Of a DNA stretch of 64,000 nucleotides, positions 27,871-35,297 are shown one piece after another. Positions within the stretch are counted from its first letter, which is position 1. Each line of letters begins with the position of its first letter. This DNA is from SHVO01 sp050250575. Lineage in GTDB: Bacteria > Pseudomonadota > Alphaproteobacteria > Rhodospirillales > Rhodospirillaceae. The position numbers and the translations under genes are program-made. The notes beneath the pieces were generated by a model, which saw nothing but the letters and a program-made list of their open reading frames with translations, searched no databases and had not been told where the DNA came from. The stretch covers positions 62,001 to 126,000 of the forward strand of contig JBFWOJ010000010.1 in NCBI GenBank assembly GCA_050250575.1, read 5' to 3'.

Positions 27871-28101
27871 ATGACGAAACGTCTTGTTGCAGCTACTCTC
27901 ATTCTCGCGGCGCTTTCCGCCTGCGGTTACAGCCGCGGCGAACGCGCTCTGTCGGGCGCCGGGATCGGCGCGGCCGGCGGTGCGGCGATCGGCGCCATCA
28001 CCGGCGGCGATCCGGTGACCGGTGCGGTCATCGGCGGCGCGGCTGGTGCGGCTACCGGCGCGCTTACGGATCCGGATGACATCAACCTGGATCGCGACTA
28101 G
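27871..28101 (+). CDS. Small glycine-zipper lipoprotein
   Basis: A 76-residue predicted lipoprotein. MTKRLVAATLILAALSAC is a signal peptide with lipobox LSAC. The mature part contains a glycine-zipper run (GAGIGAAGGAAIGAITGG, then GAVIGGAAGAATGAL) of the YMGG/Gly-zipper type found in outer-membrane proteins. It ends in an acidic tail (DPDDINLDRD). GGAGG precedes ATG 27871; ATG 27859 is an alternative. Homologues are common in alphaproteobacteria with no known function. Confidence 0.8.
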   Translation: MTKRLVAATLILAALSACGYSRGERALSGAGIGAAGGAAIGAITGGDPVTGAVIGGAAGAATGALTDPDDINLDRD

Positions 28102-28185
28102 TTGCGATAGGCGCCCGTTCTCGGCTCCCGCGATCCAACGCGCGGCGATGTCCAAAGAAGGAACGGCGCATCCCACCCCGGTGCT

Positions 28186-28204
28186 GGTTCCATAAATAGG
28201 AACC
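28186..28204 (+). other. Hairpin upstream of the 28235 terminator
   Basis: GGTTCC (28186-28191) and GGAACC (28199-28204) enclose an ATAAATA loop. It lies in the 3' region between the glycine-zipper gene and its terminator, so the transcript tail of about 160 bases carries two hairpins. This may be an ordinary 3' UTR or a small RNA. Confidence 0.4.
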
Positions 28205-28234
28205 ACGCCGGCGGCGGCGAACCAAACTCTCCAC

Positions 28235-28262
28235 ACGCGGGCCGCAAGGTCCGCGTTTTTTT
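28235..28262 (+). terminator. Strong intrinsic terminator
   Basis: ACGCGGGCC (28235-28243) pairs with GGTCCGCGT (28248-28256), with one G-U pair, across a GCAA tetraloop, followed by seven T residues (28256-28262). It ends the plus-strand transcript from the glycine-zipper gene just before the convergent hinT gene. Confidence 0.88.
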
Positions 28263-28274
28263 ATCTGGAGAACT

Positions 28275-28631
28275 CTACTTCGAAAGCATCGGGCCGAGCG
28301 ACCGACCGCCGAGAACGTGAATATGGAAGTGCGGGACTTCCTGGCCGCCTTCGAGTCCGGTATTTGCGATCAGGCGGTATCCGGGCGCGTCGATACCTTT
28401 CATGGCCGCGACCTTCCGCACCGCCCGCATGAATCCTGCGATTTCCGCGTCCGCCGCTTTGTCGGCGAAGTCGGTCGCGGATACATACTTTCCCTTGGGG
28501 ATGACCAGCGTATGTACCGGCGCCTTTGGATTGATGTCTTCAAAGGCGAGCGCATGCTCGTCCTCATAGACTTTTTTGCAAGGAATCTCGCCGCGCAGGA
28601 TGCGGGCAAAGACGTTGTTGTCGTCGTACAT
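28275..28631 (-). CDS. HIT-family hydrolase (HinT-like)
   Basis: A 118-residue histidine-triad protein, probably a purine nucleoside phosphoramidase. The triad HFHIHVLGG fits His-x-His-x-His near the C terminus, with FARILRGEIPCKKVYEDEHALAFEDINPKAPVHTLVIPKGKY typical of HinT. It follows hisE by 6 bases on the minus strand. This hisE-hinT pairing recurs in alphaproteobacteria, although HinT has no established part in histidine synthesis. Confidence 0.94.
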   Translation of the reverse strand: MYDDNNVFARILRGEIPCKKVYEDEHALAFEDINPKAPVHTLVIPKGKYVSATDFADKAADAEIAGFMRAVRKVAAMKGIDAPGYRLIANTGLEGGQEVPHFHIHVLGGRSLGPMLSK

Positions 28632-28637
28632 GGGGTC

Positions 28638-28967
28638 TTAGCCTTTCTTGCGATGTTCCTTGATCGCCGGACCTGACGCGCCGAAGCGGCGCTCCATCTC
28701 GGTCCACACTTCGGCCGGCGCGAGTCCTTTCGACGACCAAAGCACAAGCAAATGATAAAGCAGGTCGGCGCTTTCCCGCGCCAGCCGCTCATTGCTCTGC
28801 GCAACCGCGGCAACAGTCACCTCGACCGCTTCCTCGCCCACCTTCTGCGCAATCTTGTGAGCGCCTTTGGCAAAAAGCCGTGCGGTATACGAGGCGCCGG
28901 GATCTGCGGTCTTGCGCCGCGCGATCTCATCCAAAAGTTCGAGGAGGATCCGTTCGTCTTTCGACAT
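28638..28967 (-). CDS. hisE: Phosphoribosyl-ATP pyrophosphatase
   Basis: HisE hydrolyses phosphoribosyl-ATP to phosphoribosyl-AMP in the second step of histidine biosynthesis. The 109-residue all-alpha MazG-like protein shows SYTARLFAKGAHKIAQKVGEEAVEVTVAA and RESADLLYHLLVLW, holding the metal-binding Glu/Asp residues. It lies upstream of hinT. The rest of the his operon is not in the window. Confidence 0.95.
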   Translation of the reverse strand: MSKDERILLELLDEIARRKTADPGASYTARLFAKGAHKIAQKVGEEAVEVTVAAVAQSNERLARESADLLYHLLVLWSSKGLAPAEVWTEMERRFGASGPAIKEHRKKG

Positions 28968-29384
28968 CGCAACTTAACCTGTGTTGAAATTGCTCGCAGT
29001 CTCGCGCGAGGGCGTTCCACGTCATCGCGGTAATTTAGGCTCGGTCGCAGGCCAATTGACGGATCCGGTGTTACGGGGTTGCGCCGTTGCAGTTGCGTGT
29101 ACGCACAGGTTCGTCCCTTTACTCGCGCATGAACAGGTTTTAATCGCCGGTCGGAACTACTCTAACCCATCGATTTTGTGAAAGTTCTCCTTCGGCGTCA
29201 AATTTTCGGCCACCGCAGATTGCGTCCCCCGAAACCACGGCTACCGCCCGCTGCTTGCGCCTCTACAAATTTCAATCCATCTTTGTACGGTGGCGAAGAT
29301 GCTGATTTAACAAAGCGTCAGCCGCTGAAAAAGAAGGGGCAAAAGTCGAAAAGCGACCTTTGTTCAACATAAGCAGAATGGGTA
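28968..29384. other. Intergenic region upstream of the XRE regulator
   Basis: This 417-base gap is less G/C-rich than its surroundings, particularly after 29150. It must carry the promoters of hisE (leftward) and the XRE gene (rightward). I see a small dyad GCGT-GT-ACGC at 29095-29104 and no convincing ORF, tRNA or strong promoter. Confidence 0.5.
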
Positions 29385-29870
29385 ATGGAGTTGACAGTCT
29401 TAACAATGAAAGCACGCGGCAGAGGGCGTCAGCCCGGCGCGCGCGGCGGCGGTCCTGACCCGATCGATATCCACGTCGGTAAGCGGATCAAGCTTCGGCG
29501 CACGCTGCTGCATATCAGCCAAGAGCAACTTGCCGGTGACATCGGCGTAACCTTCCAGCAGGTCCAGAAATACGAAAGCGGCCATAATCGCGTCAGCGCA
29601 AGCCGCCTTTTCGATATCTCCCGTGTCCTTAATTGTCCTATCGCCTACTTCTTCGAAGACATTGGACCGGAGACGACGGGTGACCGCTCGACCCCTGCGG
29701 CCCGTAGCGCCGTCGAAGGCATTGCGGAAGAGGCCGTCGGCGGTCCGGACAGCGATCCGATGCAGCGCACGGAAACGCTTGAGCTGGTGAGGGCCTACTG
29801 GCGCCTGCACAACGCGGACCTTCGTAAGAACGTCCTCGAGTTGCTTGGCAATATCTCGAAGCGCGAATAG
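29385..29870 (+). CDS. XRE-family transcriptional regulator
   Basis: A 161-residue DNA-binding protein. The helix-turn-helix is VGKRIKLRRTLLHISQEQLAGDIGVTFQQVQKYESGHNRVSASRLFDISRVL, roughly residues 31-85, matching a widespread alphaproteobacterial XRE group. A C-terminal helical segment (LELVRAYWRLHNADLRKNVLELL) may mediate dimer formation. Start ATG 29385 or 29406; neither has a clear ribosome-binding site. Its targets cannot be told. It is convergent with the response regulator gene. Confidence 0.9.
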   Translation: MELTVLTMKARGRGRQPGARGGGPDPIDIHVGKRIKLRRTLLHISQEQLAGDIGVTFQQVQKYESGHNRVSASRLFDISRVLNCPIAYFFEDIGPETTGDRSTPAARSAVEGIAEEAVGGPDSDPMQRTETLELVRAYWRLHNADLRKNVLELLGNISKRE

Positions 29871-29937
29871 CGCGTTTCGTTCGAAGGAGCAGCCGGTGCC
29901 GCCGCAGGGGCGGCGCCGGTCTCCTCGCCGCCAACGT

Positions 29938-30630
29938 TTAGGCGTTCAAGCGATAGCCGCCGGGCTCCGTGATAAGGAGCCGGACTTCGGCCGGGTTTTC
30001 CTCGATCTTCTGACGCAAGCGATAGATATGCGTCTCGAGGGTATGGGTGGTGACGGCGGCATTATACCCCCACACTTCGCCCAGGAGCGTTTCGCGGGAA
30101 ACGGTCTTGTTGCCGATCCGGTAGAGGTACTTGAGGATCGCGGTTTCTTTCTCGGTCAGCCTGATCTTTCTCTTGCCGTCGCCGATTCTGAGCATTTTGG
30201 CCGCCGGATGGAATTGGTACGGGCCGATCTTGAAGACGGCGTCATCGGACTGTTCATGCTGGCGGAGATGAGCGCGCACGCGTGCTAAGAGCACAGCGAG
30301 ACGAAACGGCTTGGTGATGTAGTCGTTGGCGCCGGCATTCAGGCCGGTGACGGTGTCGTCCTCGGAATCCGAAGCCGTCAGCATGATGATGGGCGAGCGC
30401 ACGCCTTGTTCGCGCAAAGTCCGGCATATGTCCCGCCCATCCATATCGGGAAGCCCGAGATCCAGGAGAATGATGTCGAACACGCTCGACGTCGCCTTCG
30501 CAATGCCGGACGCGCCATTCGCGGCCTCTTCCACGCGTGCGAAATCGCCTTGAGCCGCAAGCTGCTCCTTGAGGGAGGTGCGCAGGAGATCGTCGTCGTC
30601 GACGATGAGGATGCTTCGTGTGGATGACAC
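29938..30630 (-). CDS. OmpR-family response regulator (CenR-like)
   Basis: A 230-residue two-component regulator. The receiver domain has SILIVDDDDLLRTSLKEQL with acidic pocket residues, the phospho-acceptor Asp in IILLDLGLPDMDG (about residue 57), LTASDSEDD and the Lys in ITKPFR. The C-terminal winged helix includes LTEKETAILKYLYRIGNKTVSRETLL and TTHTLETHIYRLRQKIE. The winged-helix block resembles CenR, an envelope-stress regulator of alphaproteobacteria, but that assignment is tentative. No sensor kinase is adjacent. It starts at GTG 30630 with GGAG upstream. Confidence 0.9.
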   Translation of the reverse strand: MSSTRSILIVDDDDLLRTSLKEQLAAQGDFARVEEAANGASGIAKATSSVFDIILLDLGLPDMDGRDICRTLREQGVRSPIIMLTASDSEDDTVTGLNAGANDYITKPFRLAVLLARVRAHLRQHEQSDDAVFKIGPYQFHPAAKMLRIGDGKRKIRLTEKETAILKYLYRIGNKTVSRETLLGEVWGYNAAVTTHTLETHIYRLRQKIEENPAEVRLLITEPGGYRLNA

Positions 30631-30673
30631 GGGGGCTCCGCTGACAGGTCTTCGATCAGTCTAGGTCGCTTAA

Positions 30674-30689
30674 GGAGGGGTGTCCCTCC
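30674..30689. other. GGAGGG/CCCTCC hairpin
   Basis: GGAGGG (30674-30679), GTGT, then CCCTCC (30684-30689) form a short perfect stem in the gap upstream of the response regulator. It could fold in the leader RNA of that leftward gene or be incidental. Confidence 0.3.
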
Positions 30690-30713
30690 CGATGTGGCGC
30701 GTGTCCAGACATG

Positions 30714-30727
30714 CACAACCGGTTGTG
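30714..30727. promoter_or_regulatory. 14-bp palindrome CACAACCGGTTGTG
   Basis: A perfect palindrome in the 147-base divergent gap between the response regulator and ribA, 51 bases before the ribA ATG. The form is that of an operator. No regulator can be assigned. Confidence 0.4.
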
Positions 30728-30777
30728 ATTACTGGGGCGGCGTGGCTGGACAAGCGAGGTAAGGCTATATATCCCCC

Positions 30778-31917
30778 ATGACCATGAACGCCAGACCCGA
30801 TGCGATTGCCCCCGTCCCGCTTCCCGATCTGGAGGCGGTGGACCGGGCGGTGGCGGAACTCCGCCGCGGTGGCGCGGTCGTGATTCTGGGGTGCGGCGTC
30901 AGAGGAACCGGCGCCGCCCTGGTCCGTGCGGCAGAAACGGTCGACATATGGCCTGCGCCTCATTTCACCGAAGCGGGCGTTGGCCAAGCCTCGCTGGTGA
31001 TCACCGGCCGCCGTGCCGCCGTGCTGGGTTTGACGGCGCCTTCGGCTCAAGCCGTTCAGCTTGGATGCCAGGACCTTCAGCCTGCGCGCATCCGCACCCT
31101 GATCGATCCGGACGTCGAAGCCCCGGTGCCGCCGCCGGATGTCGGACCCGCGGTCGCGGTCGCCGCATCGGATGCGGGCCACGCCGGCGTACAGCTCGCA
31201 AAAATCGCGCGCCTTCTGCCGGCCGTCATCCTCGCCCCGTTAAGCGACAATCCCGATCTCTGGACACGCCGCCATGGGCGTCTCTCGGTCGGCGCGGCGG
31301 CGATCGCGCACTACGACCAGGATACGGCGAGCGACTTGCGGCCGATCAGCGAGGCGCGCGTGCCGCTGGCCGATTGCGAAGATACCCGCATCATTTCCTT
31401 CCGCCCGCGCGACGGCGGCGCCGAACATCTCGCGATCATCCTCGGCGCGCCGGATCCGTCAAAGCCGGTGCTCACGCGCCTGCACTCGGAATGCTTTACC
31501 GGGGATCTGCTGGCCTCCTTGCGCTGCGATTGCGGCGACCAGCTGCGCGGCGCCATATCCACCATCGCCAAGCAGGGGGCGGGGGTGTTGCTCTATCTCG
31601 CGCAAGAGGGCCGCGGCATAGGGCTCGTCAACAAACTGCGCGCCTATACGCTGCAGGACCACGGGTTCGACACTGTCGATGCCAACGAGCAGCTTGGTTT
31701 CGATGATGACGAGCGCGTCTATCTGCCGGCGGTGCGCATGCTGCGCGTGCTGGGCTTCACCAGTGTGCGCCTTTTGACCAACAATCCCGCCAAGGTCGGC
31801 GCGCTGGGCCGTCATGGGATCGAGGTCGTCGAGCGGGTCGCGCATGCCTTTCCGTCCAACGAACACAATTGGAACTATCTCCAGAGCAAAGCCAAGCGCT
31901 CGGGCCATCTCTTCTAG
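30778..31917 (+). CDS. ribA: GTP cyclohydrolase II
   Basis: RibA opens GTP to the first riboflavin-pathway intermediate. The 379-residue protein has a C-terminal GTP cyclohydrolase II domain with the zinc site in LHSECFTGDLLASLRCDCGDQL (three Cys), then YLAQEGRGIGLVNKLRAY and a TNNPAKVGAL segment. The N-terminal 150 residues are a degenerate RibB-like region that lacks an obvious acidic dihydroxybutanone-phosphate synthase active site, as in many alphaproteobacterial RibA proteins. No other rib gene is nearby. Confidence 0.93.
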   Translation: MTMNARPDAIAPVPLPDLEAVDRAVAELRRGGAVVILGCGVRGTGAALVRAAETVDIWPAPHFTEAGVGQASLVITGRRAAVLGLTAPSAQAVQLGCQDLQPARIRTLIDPDVEAPVPPPDVGPAVAVAASDAGHAGVQLAKIARLLPAVILAPLSDNPDLWTRRHGRLSVGAAAIAHYDQDTASDLRPISEARVPLADCEDTRIISFRPRDGGAEHLAIILGAPDPSKPVLTRLHSECFTGDLLASLRCDCGDQLRGAISTIAKQGAGVLLYLAQEGRGIGLVNKLRAYTLQDHGFDTVDANEQLGFDDDERVYLPAVRMLRVLGFTSVRLLTNNPAKVGALGRHGIEVVERVAHAFPSNEHNWNYLQSKAKRSGHLF

Positions 31918-31922
31918 ACGCC

Positions 31923-32444
31923 ATGGATATCGTCGTAACACCTATCGCCACCGACGTGACGCGCGGAACGTTGCATTTCAAGGCGTTCGCGTTCCCGTGC
32001 GTGCTCGGGCGCACCGGCGTGCGAGTCGACAAGCATGAAGGCGACGGCGCAACCCCGGTGGGTCGCTACCCGCTGAGGCGCGTGCTGTACCGCTCCGACC
32101 GACTGATGCCGCCGGCGACGAAGCTGCCCATCGCACCGATCGCCAAGGACGACGGCTGGTGCGACGCGCCGGAGGATCCGAACTACAACAAGCCGGTCAA
32201 ACTTCCGTATCCCGCGAGCGCCGAGAATATGTGGCGCGAGGACAGCCTATACGACGTGGTCGTCGTGCTCGGCCACAACGACGACCCGGTTCTGCCGGGG
32301 GTCGGAAGCGCGATCTTCATGCATGTCGCCGCGCCGGAAGGCACGCCGACTGCGGGCTGCGTAGCATTGGCGCGCGAGGACCTTCTGTCGGTCCTACGCG
32401 CGCTGAATGGCACCACTCATATCGAGATTCGCGAAAAAGCTTAG
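31923..32444 (+). CDS. L,D-transpeptidase-fold (YkuD) protein
   Basis: A 173-residue YkuD-domain protein. The active-site region is HVAAPEGTPTAGCVALARED, with His and Cys at the expected spacing for a cysteine L,D-transpeptidase. Earlier, EGDGATPVGRYPLRRVLYRSDR is typical of the DUF-like single-domain members. No signal peptide is visible, so export or a cytoplasmic role is unsettled. ATG at 31923 is 5 bases after the ribA stop, so cotranscription with ribA is likely. Confidence 0.82.
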   Translation: MDIVVTPIATDVTRGTLHFKAFAFPCVLGRTGVRVDKHEGDGATPVGRYPLRRVLYRSDRLMPPATKLPIAPIAKDDGWCDAPEDPNYNKPVKLPYPASAENMWREDSLYDVVVVLGHNDDPVLPGVGSAIFMHVAAPEGTPTAGCVALAREDLLSVLRALNGTTHIEIREKA

Positions 32445-33391
32445 CCGCCGGAGCCAGGCGCCAAGAGATCGGCGATGCCCTCAATGCCGTCCAACATCAG
32501 CGAGCGCTCGAACGCCACATAGTGGAAGCGCTGCGAGGCATGACCGGCGTGGATGGCAAAGCCGACCGTGTACTTCTTATCCGGCACGATCTTCTTGTAT
32601 CCCGGACCGGCATCGAGCGGCCGGCTCAAAGTGACCGTATAGACCCCCTTGGTCACGGTCGCGGTGGCCTTCACCACCGGCTTCTCGTTAGCGACGCGCT
32701 TTTCCAGAATGGTCCCGTCCACCGCGACGGCCGGCTTGCCCGGATTGATGCGCGCCTGCCAGTACTCGAGATAATTTCCGGCCGCGCGCATCTTGGCGAG
32801 TTCTTCGGGCGGCTTGATGACATCGCCGCCGCTCTTGGGAATGCGGGTCTCGGTCAGGTATTTCGTCGTACCTGCCACGCTCCAGCGCATGCTTTCGACA
32901 TCGCTGTGGCACGTGAGCCAGCATCCGGCCTGCTTGGCTTCTTTCACGCCGCCGTCGTCCAGGATCATCGTCACCTTGGTCTCGAACTCCTTATCCATGG
33001 CGACGTTCGGCTGCTGGCCCGGCGTGAATTCGATGCGCACGAACAGCTCGCCCTTCTCGTGGGCGGCCTTGATCTTGGCCTTCACGAACGGCGGTTTACC
33101 TGGGATCGGCGCCGGTTCCTTGTCCTTTTCCGCGTCGACAAGGCTATCGCCGAGCGGACCTTCGTCGATGTCGCCATGACATCCCACGCAGGTCTTTTCC
33201 GGATAGCGGCGCTGGCCGCTATGGCGGCCGGGGGTGAACAGCCGGTCCCACGAAATCTGCGCCGGATAGAACAACGTGATGGTTTTCTCAGGCACTTTTG
33301 CCCAATCGACGGCACCGGCGCGCTCCGGCGCGAGCAGCGCCGCGCCCGCGACCATCGTCACTCCAAGAGCACGCATAATTCCTAATGACAC
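32441..33391 (-). CDS. Periplasmic haem protein with ethylbenzene-dehydrogenase-like domain
   Basis: A 316-residue secreted protein. The signal peptide MSLGIMRALGVTMVAGAALLAPERAGAVDW suggests periplasmic export. CVGCH (68-72) is a standard c-type haem site and CWLTCH (157-162) is a C-x3-C-H variant. The remainder (KPPFVKAKIKAAHEKGELFVRIEF and later AGHASQRFHYVAFERSL) resembles the haem-binding EB_dh/cytochrome c-552-like domain. I choose GTG 33391 because AGGGAG is 7 bases upstream; ATG 33376 is possible. It is divergent from cytochrome b561, suggesting an electron-transfer pair. The donor and acceptor are unknown. Confidence 0.75.
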   Translation of the reverse strand: MSLGIMRALGVTMVAGAALLAPERAGAVDWAKVPEKTITLFYPAQISWDRLFTPGRHSGQRRYPEKTCVGCHGDIDEGPLGDSLVDAEKDKEPAPIPGKPPFVKAKIKAAHEKGELFVRIEFTPGQQPNVAMDKEFETKVTMILDDGGVKEAKQAGCWLTCHSDVESMRWSVAGTTKYLTETRIPKSGGDVIKPPEELAKMRAAGNYLEYWQARINPGKPAVAVDGTILEKRVANEKPVVKATATVTKGVYTVTLSRPLDAGPGYKKIVPDKKYTVGFAIHAGHASQRFHYVAFERSLMLDGIEGIADLLAPGSGG

Positions 33392-33446
33392 CTCGTTTCT
33401 CCCTTGTCTATCGTCCCAGCCCAGAAGGGTGGGGGTACCATAAAAC

Positions 33447-34010
33447 ATGCAGCGGCCAGCAGAAAAATTTGGACCTGTGGCGATCGCCCTCCATTGGACC
33501 ATAGCGCTCGCGCTGATCCTTTCGGTGCTGACCGGCCTCGGCTACGCCTATATCGATGATACCAGGACCAGCCGGACTTCGCTTGAACTCCATCAGTCCA
33601 TTGGTTTCTTGATTTTCCTGCTGGCGCTGGCGCGGTTGTACTGGCGCATCACGCACACGCCGCCTCCGCCGCCGACCGGTTATACCCGGGCCCAACGGAT
33701 GGCGGCGGCTGTTACACATGCGACTTTGTATCTGTTCATTATCGGCATGCCGATATCCGGCTACACCGGTCTTGCGGCGCGAGGGCGCGATATTCCGATC
33801 TTCGGCGCTTTCAATCTGCCGATCGTGACGCCCCTCAGCTTTGACCTCTCAAACAGCGCGACGACCCTGCATATTTATTCGCAATATGCCTTGTACGTAT
33901 TGGTCGTGCTGCACGTCGCGGCGGCGCTCTGGCATCACTTCATTTTGAAGGATGACGTCATGCGCCGCATGCTGCCCGGCAAGACGGCGTTACAAAGCGA
34001 TACGCGCTAG
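33447..34010 (+). CDS. Cytochrome b561 family protein
   Basis: A 187-residue integral membrane protein with four predicted helices (about residues 12-30, 48-66, 88-106 and 145-165). Conserved His residues are in IALHWTIALAL, LELHQSIGFLIFLLALARL, AVTHATLYLFIIGMPISGY and VVLHVAAALWHHFILKDDVMRRM. This is the bacterial di-haem b561 pattern (PF01292), which moves electrons between quinones or periplasmic partners. The 55-base gap to the divergent haem protein suggests joint regulation. Confidence 0.92.
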   Translation: MQRPAEKFGPVAIALHWTIALALILSVLTGLGYAYIDDTRTSRTSLELHQSIGFLIFLLALARLYWRITHTPPPPPTGYTRAQRMAAAVTHATLYLFIIGMPISGYTGLAARGRDIPIFGAFNLPIVTPLSFDLSNSATTLHIYSQYALYVLVVLHVAAALWHHFILKDDVMRRMLPGKTALQSDTR

Positions 34011-34013
34011 TAA

Positions 34014-34691
34014 CTAAGGGTTCCGCGAACCGAAAAGCGCGGTGCCGACACGCACGTGCGTCGCGCCGAAGCGCACGGCGGTTTCGAAGTCGGCGCTCAT
34101 GCCCATGCTGAGCTGGGCAAGTCCGTTACGGGCCGCGATCGCGCGCAAGAAGGCGAAATGAATCGCGGCCTGCTCTTCGACCGGCGGAATGCACATCAGG
34201 CCTGCGATCGGCAGCTTCCATTTTCCGCGACAGTCGGCGATGAATGCGTCCACCTCTCCGGGATCGACACCGGCTTTTTGCACTTCGCGTCCCGTGTTCA
34301 CCTGAATGAAGCAAGCGGGTCGTCGGTTTTGACGGGCCATCTCTTTCGCCAAGGCTTCGGCGATTTTCGCACGATCCACGGTGTGAATGACGTCGAACAG
34401 CGCGACAGCATCTCCGGCTTTGTTCGACTGCAGCGGACCAATGAGATGAAGCCGCAGGTTCGGCGCGGACGCCCGGAGTTCCGGCCATTTCCCCTGGGCC
34501 TCCTGCACGCGGTTTTCGCCGAAGTCGCGCTGACCGGCGGCAATCAGCGGTGCAATATGCTCGGCGCCATGAGTCTTGGTGACCGCAATCAACGTAACTT
34601 CGGCGGGATTGCGCGAGACCGCACGCGCCGCCGCTGCGATCTGCTGCAATACGCTTTCGAGTTTATCTGACGGTCCGTTAGAGTCGGGCAT
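34014..34691 (-). CDS. YggS-family pyridoxal 5'-phosphate homeostasis protein
   Basis: A 225-residue PLP-binding TIM-barrel protein. The family marks are EVTLIAVTKTHGAEHIAPLIAAGQRDFGENRVQEAQGKW (Lys being the PLP lysine), RLHLIGPLQSNKAGDAVALFDVIHTVD, CFIQVNTGREVQKAGVD and a C-terminal SMGMSADFETAVRFGATHVRVGTALFG. It carries out no known reaction but controls free PLP. The start ATG shares the CATG at 34689-34692 with the divergent thiE-like gene. Confidence 0.94.
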   Translation of the reverse strand: MPDSNGPSDKLESVLQQIAAAARAVSRNPAEVTLIAVTKTHGAEHIAPLIAAGQRDFGENRVQEAQGKWPELRASAPNLRLHLIGPLQSNKAGDAVALFDVIHTVDRAKIAEALAKEMARQNRRPACFIQVNTGREVQKAGVDPGEVDAFIADCRGKWKLPIAGLMCIPPVEEQAAIHFAFLRAIAARNGLAQLSMGMSADFETAVRFGATHVRVGTALFGSRNP

Positions 34692-35295
34692 GACCCCATT
34701 GCTAGCAAACGGTGCGCGCAAGCTCAAATTTCCTGCAATTCCGCAGGTCTGGTTCTTGACGGACGAAACGCGAATGAAGGATGTCGCTGCCGCCGTCCGG
34801 TCGCTGCCGCGCGGCACGGGTATTATTTTTCGTCATTACGGCGCTCCAAACCGCGTTGCGCTTGCGCATGATCTCGCCAAACTCTCCCGCGCCCGCGGAC
34901 TGATTTTTCTCATCGCCCGCGACTGGCGTTTGGCCGCGCGGGTGCGTGCCGATGGGATTCACCTTCCCGAATTCGCAGCTGCGCGCGGACCTGCGAGCGG
35001 CGCGAGGCTTTGGCGTAAGCAACGCCGCGCATGGCTTACAGTCGCGGCCCATACCAGCGCGGGACTTGCGCGGGCGCGCGCAGTGGCAGCCGATGCGGCC
35101 TTGCTGGCGCCTGTCTTTCCAACGCGCAGCCATCCGGAGCGCAAAGCGCTGGGCCTCGTACGTGCCGCGGCTTTGGTAAGGCGCGCCGGCTTACCCGTGC
35201 TTGCGCTCGGCGGTGCGACGCCTGAAAAGCTTACGCAGCTGCGTGCGGCCGGATTCGCCGGGATCGCGGGAATCAGTTTTGCGATAAGGCCGTAA
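34690..35295 (+). CDS. Thiamine phosphate synthase-like protein
   Basis: A 201-residue TMP-TENI fold protein, similar to ThiE. Visible segments are PQVWFLTDETRMKD (N-terminal strand), GTGIIFRHYGAPNRVALAHDLAKL, then ADGIHLPEFAAARGP, then LAPVFPTRSHPERKALG with the Ser/Thr phosphate-binding residues, and VLALGGATPEKLTQLRAAGFAGIAGIS. It may be ThiE or a TenI-like relative; no other thi gene is near. The ATG starts inside the CATG shared with the divergent yggS. Confidence 0.78.
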   Translation: MTPLLANGARKLKFPAIPQVWFLTDETRMKDVAAAVRSLPRGTGIIFRHYGAPNRVALAHDLAKLSRARGLIFLIARDWRLAARVRADGIHLPEFAAARGPASGARLWRKQRRAWLTVAAHTSAGLARARAVAADAALLAPVFPTRSHPERKALGLVRAAALVRRAGLPVLALGGATPEKLTQLRAAGFAGIAGISFAIRP

Positions 35296-35297
35296 TT

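Noticed and set aside
29391..29396. A perfect TTGACA hexamer at the XRE gene start
   Set aside because: There is no -10 box at a proper distance downstream and it lies just inside the coding start, so it is probably chance.
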